Below, one piece after another: positions 55,366-64,000 of a stretch of 64,000 bases of DNA. Position 1 is the stretch's first letter, and the number at the start of each line of letters is the position of its first letter. Both the position numbers and the translations under genes were made by a program. A model generated the notes under the pieces. That model had not been told where the DNA came from. It was given only the letters and a program-made list of their open reading frames with translations, and searched no databases. The stretch comes from Dactylis glomerata (taxonomy: Eukaryota; Streptophyta; Magnoliopsida; Poales; Poaceae). The stretch is from contig QXEO01002088.1 in NCBI GenBank assembly GCA_007115705.1, forward strand, positions 53,197-117,196, given 5' to 3'.

Positions 55366-58300
55366 ATGCTGGGCGGAGTGTTCATTCGGACGGGGTCTGT
55401 GATAGCAGCTTCGGGAGTGCGCGTGGTGTCTGGCCTCGTCCAGAGGCTAGGCTCGCTCAGTTTCGTCAGTGACAACGCCGGTTGTCTCGGTGGCCGGCCG
55501 TTCCCCAGGGATGGCCGGATTATGTCTTTCGGTTCCCACGAGGTGTACGTGGGGACTGAGAGAATTTGCAGGAAGGAGGTGCTGGTGGCGTCGGATCCTC
55601 CGTCACATCGGCTGGCTCACGCTGGGCGTAGCGCTCGCTCAGTAGAGCCGGCTGAGGTGATGATGGCCGGCACATCCGTGCCGCCGGCGGAAGATGCCGG
55701 CAAAGCAGCAGCGGCCGGAGCTTCTCCTCCGGAGCCGCCGAAGGTCAAGAGGTCGGCGCGTCCTCCGTTGGAGCGTGCGGAGAACCTGGCCGGCACTTCC
55801 GGTGTGCCGGCTAGGGGCGAGGTTCTTCTTCCCATCATCGACCGGCTTCTCGAGCCGGTGCGATCCGGCGTTGATCCGGAGCAGACAAGGGAGGTCCTGG
55901 AGGGATCTCGTCAGGCCCTCGTCGACGAGGCCCTGGCCATGAACCAGGAGCGCGAACGGTTTAACCGGCAACTCCATAAGTATGAGGCAGCCCATGGTTT
56001 TACTCCTGTAGTAATCCGGCCTAGCCGGATAGAAGAGGTTAGAGCAAGAGGCAGAAATCTTAATGCTGAGATAGGAAAAGATGCTAGAGATAAGAGTCAT
56101 ACCGCAACTAGTACTATGCCTAAGGTAGTCTATAGTTCGCCAGTAAAGAACCTTAGAGCGGCGGCCGAGGTAGCTAAGGATTTATCTTGTTTATCCGGCG
56201 AAGCACTGCGTGAGCAGCAAGCCCGGCTTAACCAACTTTTGTCTGAAGCTACAAAGCAGCAGGAGGACTTTAAGAAGGCAAACCCGGGTGCCGGGGCGTC
56301 TCAGTACATTGTGTCGGCAGGAGATGCCGGCGCGAGGTCGAGGGGCCAAGCCTCGTCCCCGCATCCTAGCGCCCGGCGTGCCGGAAGTGTGACCTCTGGC
56401 CGCCGGGACAAGCAGATCCAGGTGTACAATCCCGCTGTCGCCGGAAAGCAGGCGATGGTGCAGAAGAATGTCAGCCAAGCTGACAAGTATGTCGGCAGCA
56501 AGAAGCCCGGCCAGAGTGTGCCGGCCGGGCATGAAGCAGGCGCGGCCGGTGGTGGCCGGAGTAACAGTGCAGCCCGGCGTCAGCAACAGGACGTCGGAGG
56601 TGCAGCGCAGCAGCAGGGTGCAGGCCATCCGGGACATCGAGAGGATGACGGCAATTCCGCCCTTGCCAGGGCGGGATATCAGCAGCAGCACCAGCAAGGC
56701 CGGCATAGTGAGCAGCATCAGCCGGAGCAGCAGCAGCAGATGATCGCAGGCCCAATAGCATCCCGGCTTGGACCTCCGTCCTTGGAAGCCAATGATGCAC
56801 GTTTCAAGCTGGACAAGATCCACCAATCAGAGTTGGTGGAGAGACAAGGAGCTCCGGGCCCTATGTGTTTCGGACCCCGGATTATGGGGAAGCCGGTGCC
56901 TTACTTCTTCCAGCTCGCGCGTGGCGCGAGGACATATAATGGCAGTACGAAGCCGGAAGATTGGTTGGAGGATTACTCCACAGCGGTGAACATCGCCGGA
57001 GGAAACCTCAGATGGGCGGTACAATATGTGCCGCAGATGTTGGAAGGACCAGCCAGGATATGGCTGAATAATTTGCCGGCCGGGAGTATCAACGGCTGGA
57101 TTGATTTCGAAGAGCAGTTTGTGTCGAACTTTACCAGTACATACAAGAGGCCCAACCGTCCGCAGCAGCTGGCTAACTGCCGGCAAGGAGTGAATGAGAA
57201 TGACCGTGACTATCTGACCAGGTGGTGCACGTTGCGCAATTCCTGCGAAGGAATCAATGAGCAGCAGGCCATCATGTGGTTCGCTCATGGGTGCCGGCAT
57301 GGCACCATGCTGTGGCAAAAGCTTCAGAGGCAAATGCCGGCCACGCTGGCCGAAACAATCAAGATCGCTGATAGTTATGCTCTGGGAGATCCCATGCAGC
57401 CCAGTCTCGATTCACAAGGACAGGGGCAAACCCAGGGGAACACCAGCAATGTCGGGAGATCAGGGCAATATTATCGCACTGATAACCGGAACAAGAGAAG
57501 AGAGGAAAGGCCGGATCACCGGTATGGGGCAGCACAAGTTGCAGCTGTGGAGGAAGAGCAAGGGGGCGCCGGCAGTAGCCAGCGTCCGAGATATGAGGAC
57601 TATCAGCAGCCTCAGCAGCAGCCGCAGCAGCAAGCACAACCGTTCCAGAAGAAGAATGTCTGGACCAACAAGAATGCCGGCGGAGCCGCCGGCCAGAAGA
57701 AGCAGTGGCCGAAGTATACTGTGGGTCTTGCCATGGACAAGCCTTGTGTGTTCCACACATTCCAGCCGGGAAAGCCGGCAAACCATTTGACAAGGAACTG
57801 TTCGTGGCTGGACGACATATTAGCAGGTCGTGCAGGTCCCTGGGGACCGGCTAGACCCTCTGTCCCGGCAGCTCCATCGCCGTTGACAGGTGCCAATACG
57901 ATTGCAGTCCCACCTAGGCCGGTTAATCCTGGGAATCAGAGCAACGCCGGAAATGCCGGCGTAAATCAAGTTGACCAGAGCTATAACCCGGAATATAACG
58001 CCGGAGGCCCAGGAGCGGGCCGGAATGAGTACAAGGAGTATGATCAGAGCTATATGGTCTTTGAGACCGAGAGAACAGACAAGCAGAGCTTGTACCGGCG
58101 GTGTCTGGAGGTAAATGCCGTTATGTCGGCTGTGCCAAAGCTGATGTACTGGTCTGACCAGGCTGTTGGTTGGGACAGGGCAGATCATCCCCGGATCATG
58201 CCAAATCCCGGCGGATATGCTCTGGTGATGGATCCGACATTCGTCGGGCCGGCTAATAACGTAAGATTCAGCAAGGTCCTCATTGATAATGGAAGCAGCA

Positions 58301-58872
58301 TCAACATCATGTATCGGGATACGATGGAGAAGCTGGGAATCAAGGAAAATATGCTGGAACCGAGCAAGACCACGTTCCACGGCATTGTGCCGGGACTTTC
58401 TTGTGCGCCGATGGGCAAGATCTGGATGGATGTGATGTTTGGCAGCCGGGATAACTGCAGGGTGGAAAACCTCATGTTCGAGGTGGTTGATCTGGAGAGC
58501 CCCTACCATGCTTTGCTGGGTAGACCGGCACTGGCAAAATTCATGGCCTCTACGCATGTGGCGTATCTGAAGATGAAGATGCCGGGACCCAAAGGAGTGA
58601 TCACCATCATTGGTGATTACAAGCGTTCGATGGCATGTGCCACCGCCGGATCCAATCTGGCCGAGACTCTGATCATTGCAGAGGAGAGAAAGAGGCTCAA
58701 GCGAGCAGTGGAGATTGCTGAGACGGTCGTGGCCGGCAAATCTATGCCGGGCATGACAAATCCCGGTGGCAGCGTTTCTTTTCAAGTGAGTAAGGAAGTC
58801 AAAAAGGTGCCTCTGGATGAAGCTTTCCCGGAGCGCCATGCCCTGGTTGGGGCAAGTTTGGATCCCAAATAG
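55366..58872 (+). CDS. Tat-3 gag-protease
   Basis: The frame is open from inside the LTR; the first ATG after the primer-binding site is 55,366 and an alternative is 55,660. Gag makes the particle; the protease processes it. Seen: an N-terminal low-complexity region, a helical stretch (EQQARLNQLLSEATKQQEDF), a Gln-rich region near 56,570-56,750, the gag core (RIWLNNLPAGSINGWIDFEEQF, DYLTRWCTLRNSCEGINEQQ) at about 57,050-57,350, a second Gln-rich stretch near 57,600, the protease LIDNGSSINIMY near 58,279 and ALLGRPALAKFM near 58,513. The TAG at 58,870-58,872 is followed by the RT in the same frame, so this is either a nonsense mutation (CAG to TAG is likely) or a readthrough site. Confidence 0.85.
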   Translation: MLGGVFIRTGSVIAASGVRVVSGLVQRLGSLSFVSDNAGCLGGRPFPRDGRIMSFGSHEVYVGTERICRKEVLVASDPPSHRLAHAGRSARSVEPAEVMMAGTSVPPAEDAGKAAAAGASPPEPPKVKRSARPPLERAENLAGTSGVPARGEVLLPIIDRLLEPVRSGVDPEQTREVLEGSRQALVDEALAMNQERERFNRQLHKYEAAHGFTPVVIRPSRIEEVRARGRNLNAEIGKDARDKSHTATSTMPKVVYSSPVKNLRAAAEVAKDLSCLSGEALREQQARLNQLLSEATKQQEDFKKANPGAGASQYIVSAGDAGARSRGQASSPHPSARRAGSVTSGRRDKQIQVYNPAVAGKQAMVQKNVSQADKYVGSKKPGQSVPAGHEAGAAGGGRSNSAARRQQQDVGGAAQQQGAGHPGHREDDGNSALARAGYQQQHQQGRHSEQHQPEQQQQMIAGPIASRLGPPSLEANDARFKLDKIHQSELVERQGAPGPMCFGPRIMGKPVPYFFQLARGARTYNGSTKPEDWLEDYSTAVNIAGGNLRWAVQYVPQMLEGPARIWLNNLPAGSINGWIDFEEQFVSNFTSTYKRPNRPQQLANCRQGVNENDRDYLTRWCTLRNSCEGINEQQAIMWFAHGCRHGTMLWQKLQRQMPATLAETIKIADSYALGDPMQPSLDSQGQGQTQGNTSNVGRSGQYYRTDNRNKRREERPDHRYGAAQVAAVEEEQGGAGSSQRPRYEDYQQPQQQPQQQAQPFQKKNVWTNKNAGGAAGQKKQWPKYTVGLAMDKPCVFHTFQPGKPANHLTRNCSWLDDILAGRAGPWGPARPSVPAAPSPLTGANTIAVPPRPVNPGNQSNAGNAGVNQVDQSYNPEYNAGGPGAGRNEYKEYDQSYMVFETERTDKQSLYRRCLEVNAVMSAVPKLMYWSDQAVGWDRADHPRIMPNPGGYALVMDPTFVGPANNVRFSKVLIDNGSSINIMYRDTMEKLGIKENMLEPSKTTFHGIVPGLSCAPMGKIWMDVMFGSRDNCRVENLMFEVVDLESPYHALLGRPALAKFMASTHVAYLKMKMPGPKGVITIIGDYKRSMACATAGSNLAETLIIAEERKRLKRAVEIAETVVAGKSMPGMTNPGGSVSFQVSKEVKKVPLDEAFPERHALVGASLDPK

Positions 58873-61800
58873 GAAAGCGAGCTCATCAGCTTCCTCCGTG
58901 AGAATCGGGATATCTTTGCATGGTCTACTTCGGACCTGCAAGGTGTGCCGAGGGAGCTGGCTGAGCACGCATTGCACGTGAGACCCGATGCTAAGCCAGT
59001 GAAGCAGCCGCTCCGGCGGAATGCCGGCGATAGAAGGAAAGCCATATGGGAGGAAGTGGCCAGGCTCTTAGCCTCTGGCTTTATCAAGGAAGTACTTCAT
59101 CCGGATTGGGTGTCTAATCCGGTTTTGGTGGAAAAGAAGAAAGACGAGCCCGCCATAGTGAAAGTATGGCGGATGTGTGTTGATTACACCAACTTGAACA
59201 AGGCATGTCCTAAAGATCCATTCCCGCTGCCTCGGATCGATCAAGTGATTGATTCCACAGCCGGATGTGAACTGTTATCTTTCGTAGATGCTTATTCTGG
59301 TTTCCACCAGATCCCCTTATATGAGCCAGATCAAATAAAGACATCCTTTATTACCCCGTACGGGGCTTATTGCTATCTCACTATGTCGTTCGGTTTAAGA
59401 AATGCCGGCGCAACTTACCAAAGGTGTATGCAAAAGTGTTTGCACGATCAGATAGATAAAAATGTGCAGGTATATGTCGATGATATCGTCATAAAAACCA
59501 AGGAGAGCAAGACTCTCATAGATGATCTCCGGGAAACCTTTGGGAACCTGAGGAGATTCCGGATGAAGTTGAATCCGGCTAAGTGCACCTTTGGTGTGCC
59601 GGCGGGCAAGTTGCTCGGTTTCCTTGTTTCCAGCCGGGGTATTGAGGTGAATCCCGGCAAGATTCATGCCATAGAAAGGATGAAGCCGCCGACAGATTTG
59701 AGGGAAGTACAGAAGTTCACTGGGTGCCTCGCATCCCTGAGCCGCTTCATAAGCCGGCTGGGAGAGAAAGCTCTGCCGTTATATCAGTTGATGAAAAAGT
59801 CCGACACATTTGTCTGGACAACGCAAGCAGATGCAGCTTTCAAAGAATTGAAACAGTTGTTGTCAACAGCGCCGGTATTAGCGTCTCCGATGCCCCGGGA
59901 GCCAATGTTGCTCTATATAGCGGCAACCAACCGAGTTGTCAGTGCTGTGGTGGTAGTAGAGCGAGAGGAAGGAGGCAAAACCGTGCAGCGGCCGGTATAT
60001 TATCTGAGTGAAGTCCTCTCCACCTCAAAGCAAAATTACCCCCACTATCAGAAGATGACCTATGGTGTCTATATGGCGGCCAAGAAGCTCAAGCATTACT
60101 TCCAAGAGCATCCAATCCGGGTAGTGGCCGAGGCCCCTATCTCGGAAATTATAGGCAACAAAGATGCCAGCGGCCGGATAGCAAAGTGGGCAATAGAGCT
60201 TTCACCGTATACACCGCAGTACGATAAGAGGGATACAATCAAGTCCCAGGTCTTGGCTGATTTCTTTATTGACTGGGCCGAGATACAGTATGAGCCACCA
60301 TTGCCAGATGCCAATTATTGGAGGATGCATTTCGATGGGTCCAAGACAATCCATGGCTTGGGTGCCGGCATAGTTCTCAGTTCACCAAAGAATGACCAGC
60401 TGAGATACGTCCTGCAGATTCACTTTGCAGCATCAAATAATGTGGCGGAATATGAGGCACTTGTGCATGGCCTGAAGGTGTCTAAGGACATAGGAATTCG
60501 CCGGATTATGTGCTTCGGGGATTCTGACTTAGTGATTCAGCAGTGTTCCGGCATATGGGACGCGCATGATGCTAACATGGCATCATACCGTTTCCTAGTG
60601 CAGCAGTTAAGTGGTTACTTTGAAGGTTGTGAGTTCCGGCACGTTCTCCGGGCTCAGAACGATGCAGCCGATGCATTATCCAAGCTGGGGTCTTCCCGAG
60701 ATTCAATCCCGCCCGGCATTTCGCTGGAGCATCTGAGGAAGCCATCGATCAAACCCTCGCCGGAGTCATCCTCCATTTATGTCCCGCCAGGTCCAGACGA
60801 AGCAGTTCCAATGGAGATAGATGCCGGAGCCACGACGGATAACCCGGGGACTGTTTCCTCAGTCCCGGGGACTGGGCCGGCATATGCTGTTAGTACAGTA
60901 TTCCGGAGCAAAACTAAAGGCAAGGGTAAAATGTGCCAAGAGGTTGTGCCGGTATACCCGGGGACTGCTCTGGCATACCCGGGGACTGATTCTTCAGTCC
61001 CGGGGACTTCGCAGCCCATGGAGATCGATTATGTGTCGGTCGAAATGATGGAAATAGATCAGGCAGTGTTCACTGTCAGGGAAGTGCCCTCATGGGCACG
61101 TCCTATCATGAACTTCATGGTGGATGGTCAAGTGCCGGCGGATGAAACCGAGGCCCGCCGGGTTATAAGGAGATCCAAAGCATATACCATCATCAACAAA
61201 GAAATATACAAGAGAAGTACCACCGGAGTATTGCAGAGATGTGTCGAATCTGCGGAGGGTCTGGAGATGCTCCGGGAAATTCACCAGGGGGAGTGTGGTC
61301 ACCATGCTTCGTCCAGGGCATTGGTGGCAAAGGTATTCCGGCATGGCTTCTATTGGCCAACGGCACTGCAAGAGGCAGAAAACTTGGTCCGGAAATGTAA
61401 TGGGTGTCAAAGATATGCCCACCAGATTCATCAGCCGGCATCTGCCCTGAAAACTATCCCAATAACCTGGCCCTTTGCTGTTTGGGGCCTGGATATGGTC
61501 GGGGCTTTTAAGCCGGCCAGAGGGAAAATGACCCATATCCTGGTCATGGTGGACAAGTTCACCAAGTGGATTGAAGTGAAGCCCATAAGCAAGTGTGATG
61601 GTCACACAGCAGTGAAATTCTTAAAGGATATAATCTTGAGATATGGTGTTCCTCATAGCATCATCACTGACAATGGGTCAAACTTTGCCCAAGGGCCATT
61701 TGCCAGATTTTGTGAGGAAGTGGGAATCCGGCTGGACGTTGCGTCGGTTGCCCACCCTTGTGCCAATGGCCAAGTAGAGAGATCGAATGGGCTAGTATTA

Positions 61801-62357
61801 TCCGGCATAAAACCCCGGCTGATAGAGCCCCTGGAGAAAACTCCGGGATGTTGGCTAGATGAGCTGCCAGCAGTGCTGTGGAGTTTAAGAACAACTCCGA
61901 ATAGATCAACAGGCTACACACCATTTTCCTGGTGTATGGAGCAGAAGCTGTGCTTCCAACAGATGTAATACATGATGCACCAAGAATAGTGCTATATACT
62001 GAGAAAGAGGCTAAAGAAGCCAGAGAAAATGATGTTGATCTGCTAGAGGAAGCAAGGGAAATAACTCTGTCAAGAACAGCAGTATATCAGCAGAACCTCA
62101 GACGCTATCATGCGCAGAAGGTAAATCCAAGGAGATTTCAAGAGGGAGATCTAGTACTCCGGCTAAAGCAAGGAACAGAAGGCCGGCATAAGTTAACTCC
62201 TCCATGGGAGGGGCCATTCATTGTGAGCAGAGCTCTGCACAATGATGCCTATTATCTTATAGATGCGCAGGACCCCAAGAAGAATAAGGCGGACAGGTCC
62301 GGAGAAGAAACCAAGAGGCCATGGAACATAGCTCTACTGCGCCCCTTTTACTCCTGA
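58873..62357 (+). pseudogene. Tat-3 pol: RT, RNase H, archaeal-type RNase H, integrase
   Basis: Same frame as gag-protease after the TAG. RT with WRMCVDYTNLNKACPKDPFPLP, FVDAYSGFHQI and catalytic YVDD (about 59,473-59,484). First RNase H at about 59,820-60,280. Second, archaeal-type RNase H at about 60,320-60,700 with HFDGS, AEYEAL, GDSDLVIQ and NDAADALSKL, the mark of the Tat lineage. A linker rich in PGT and MEID repeats follows (60,800-61,040). Integrase: HHCC (EIHQGECGHH...CNGC, about 61,275-61,405), DDE residues in GLDMVG, ITDNGSNF and ANGQVERSNG. A one-base loss in a T-run near 61,925 shifts the frame; the C-terminal part (YGAEAVLPTDV to stop) reads on to 62,357. Confidence 0.9.
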
Positions 62358-63008
62358 GCAACACAATGTATGTATTTCCATATTTTCCTTTGTATGCCGG
62401 CGTGTTGTGCCGGCACAAGACTAATGAATGAAATGCCGGCATCCCGAAGAAGCCGGGTAACTAGCTCCGAGGTATATTGGTTGTTTATTTACAGTTTTTT
62501 GTTATATGCCGGCTGGCTTTATTTGAATGTTTCCTATGTCGGCCTAGTAATGTGTCGGCACCAAAGGCCACTCTTCGACTCAGCTGCTGTCCGAAACCCG
62601 GCTTCATGGCTAGCAAGAGTAGATGCCGGAGATTGTCTACACATGGAAAACGGCTAAGGAAATACAAAGCAAGCGAACCGACATTTTCGTTAAAGCTAAA
62701 GTTAAAATTTAAAGTGTCGGATGATTTGAAGTCTAAGTCTCAAAGTTAAAGTACTGTATGTTCGAGGAAGCAACCTTGAGACTCATACGTCGAAAGCCAA
62801 TTGAGGTAGACAAGCAGCCAAGGTTGTGAAATTGAGGAAACAGGAAAACAACTCGGTGACTTAGCCAAAAGATGATCCGGCATTAGTAACAAGCAAACCA
62901 AGATAAAACTTGTTCAGGAAGCAAACCAAAGGAAGTTAAACGTGTATATTACATCTGCACCCGGCATACCGGGGATCTGATAAAACTTAAAGTGTTCGTG
63001 CTGCAAAG
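62358..63008. other. Tat-3 spacer after integrase
   Basis: Non-coding; lies between the pol stop and the end of the antisense gene. Contains several GCCGGC(A) motifs near 62,396-62,450. No ORF of note. Confidence 0.6.
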
Positions 63009-64000
63009 TCAAGGACCAGGGGCAGAAGCAGAGGCGCCGGCTGGTGGAGCAGTGGCGGTGGAGATGTCGGCTTCAGGAGTGCCGGACCCAGCAGATGGAA
63101 TGGAGCCATCACCTCCGCCCGGGGCAGATGCCTGTTCCGGGACATCAGTGTCGGCCTCTTCAGCTTCATCTCCATCCTGGCTGGAGTCGGAGCCCTCAGC
63201 AGCGGCGGATGTCCCGGCATCGTCCTTCTTCTCCGGCTCGCGGATATCCCGAACGAAGGCGTCGGTGTCGGCATAGTCCACATAGCTGTGGGCCAACTCT
63301 CGCCGGCGCCGGATGTGTTCCGGATCCGTGGTCCAGATGGATCCTTCGCGCACAGTGCGCAAAGTCTCCAAGTCAGCCTTTTCATACCAGGACAAGAAGT
63401 AGGTGAGAGCTTCGTCAGCTCCAACCCTCGCGCCGGAATCTCGCCACTCCCGGAGGCGAACCTTGGCCAGCTGCAGATCGTTGCCGAGGTCGACGGGATC
63501 AGTGGAGTCCTTTGTCCCGGCCAGAGGGCAGAGAATGCCTCCTGGGCGCCATAGAAGAGTTCTTCAGTGTAGAGCGACATGGCGTTCTTCCGGGACTGCA
63601 GAGCCAACAGCTGCTCCGACATGTCCCAGTTGGGCGAGTCAACCGGAACACCCCGGTTTTCTCGATCCAACTGCAAAGCCCTCTCAACGTCTTTGACGGA
63701 AGCGGGAAACATGTCTGAGGAATAGAAACAATGTTAGCAAAAGGAGAATATGCCGGAGAGAATTACACTATGTCGGGAAGGATAAAGGGAAAGGATTTGA
63801 AGCTTACTGGCAAGGTCGGCATTCAGCTGTGCAACTGTAACCTCCCATTTGGTGGCCTGCTCCTTCAGGCTATCCAGTTCAGCGTGGGCGTTGGAGGCAT
63901 CAGTCTCGGAGGTGACAAGCAGGGACTGGGTTTTCTTCAGTAGGCCCTCCCTCTGTTCCTTTTCGTCCAGAAGCTCGGTGATCCGGCCCTTCAGCTGCTC
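63009..64000 (-). pseudogene. Antisense gene of Tat-3, 3' part (coiled coil and C-terminal domain)
   Basis: Antisense to Tat-3 pol and continuing past the window. Exon 64,000-63,808 has no stop and encodes a coiled coil (EQLKGRITELLDEKEQREG, KEQATKWEVTVAQLNADLA). The intron 63,807-63,715 has GTAAGC and a pyrimidine-rich TTCTATTCCTCAG end and is phase 1. The last exon, 63,714-63,009, encodes FPASVKDVERAL, EAFSALWPGQ, EALTYFLSWYEKADLETL and an acidic, Ala/Pro-rich tail. A one-base loss near 63,512 shifts the frame. It is homologous to exons 5-6 of the Tat-2 antisense gene (LWPG, the SWY segment, acidic tail), with the intron at the same place and phase. Product and role unknown; a nuclear coiled-coil protein is a guess. 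Confidence 0.7.

Noticed and set aside
57820..58977. 385-residue minus-strand ORF opposite Tat-3 gag-protease
   Set aside because: Antisense shadow of the protease region; the true antisense gene lies past integrase.

Overview
The window is plant DNA from a large, repeat-rich grass genome, most likely a Triticeae species (wheat, Aegilops, barley, rye). The evidence is a BARE/Angela-type Copia element, Athila/Sabrina-like Gypsy elements with a TGATACGTCTC LTR start, CACTA transposons, a Stowaway MITE, a plant L1-type LINE and Tat-lineage Gypsy elements. Over 90 percent is transposable-element sequence. There is no prokaryotic content, no CRISPR array, and no tRNA or rRNA gene that I could see.

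Layout, left to right. 1-10,068: internal part of a Gypsy element (gag-protease only, no RT or integrase). It holds a 724-nt run of N flanked by two almost identical gag-protease copies, and a Copia 5' LTR plus gag cut into the protease region at 3,926. 10,069-13,240: two LTRs of the same Gypsy family facing each other, forming an inverted repeat of about 3.1 kb. 13,241-15,321: unrecognised sequence. 15,335-18,111: a 5'-truncated LINE on the minus strand with a perfect 13-bp target-site duplication. 18,688-23,945: a CACTA transposon with CACTACAGGAAT ends and TCT duplication, carrying about 680-bp tandem repeats and a solo Copia LTR. 24,324-24,477: a Stowaway MITE. 24,556-27,660: the only cellular gene island, a divergent pair made of an intronless TFIIB-like gene with three tandem 60-residue repeats in its linker and an unrecognised gene broken by a LINE fragment.

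27,848 to the right edge is a nested stack in which each insertion sits inside the previous one. A CACTA end (27,848) is interrupted by a Gypsy element (5' LTR at 28,637). That element is interrupted by a nearly intact Angela/BARE Copia (30,178-38,867, TSD TTGAC), resumes with gag-protease (39,200-41,260), and is interrupted at 42,773 by a minus-strand Tat element (Tat-1). Tat-1 is interrupted at 45,537 by a second minus-strand Tat element (Tat-2), which is interrupted at 54,402 by a plus-strand Tat element (Tat-3) that runs off the window. The missing right halves are predicted beyond 64,000.

The most interesting biology is in the three Tat elements. Each carries an extra gene antisense to its gag-pol, beside the 3' LTR side. 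Tat-1 carries an AT-hook plus B3 DNA-binding protein, with its own TATA box and telo-box. Tat-2 carries a six-exon gene with a putative gypsy-type transposon domain (PF04195-like), a nuclear-localisation-like basic stretch and a long coiled coil. Tat-3 carries the 3' part of a homologue of the Tat-2 gene, including an intron at the same place and phase. Tat-3 encodes the rest of the machinery: gag, protease, RT, RNase H, a second archaeal-type RNase H, and integrase. Tat-2 has lost the whole RT-integrase region and looks like a non-autonomous partner. Exons, domains and frames were read by eye; no database search was possible.
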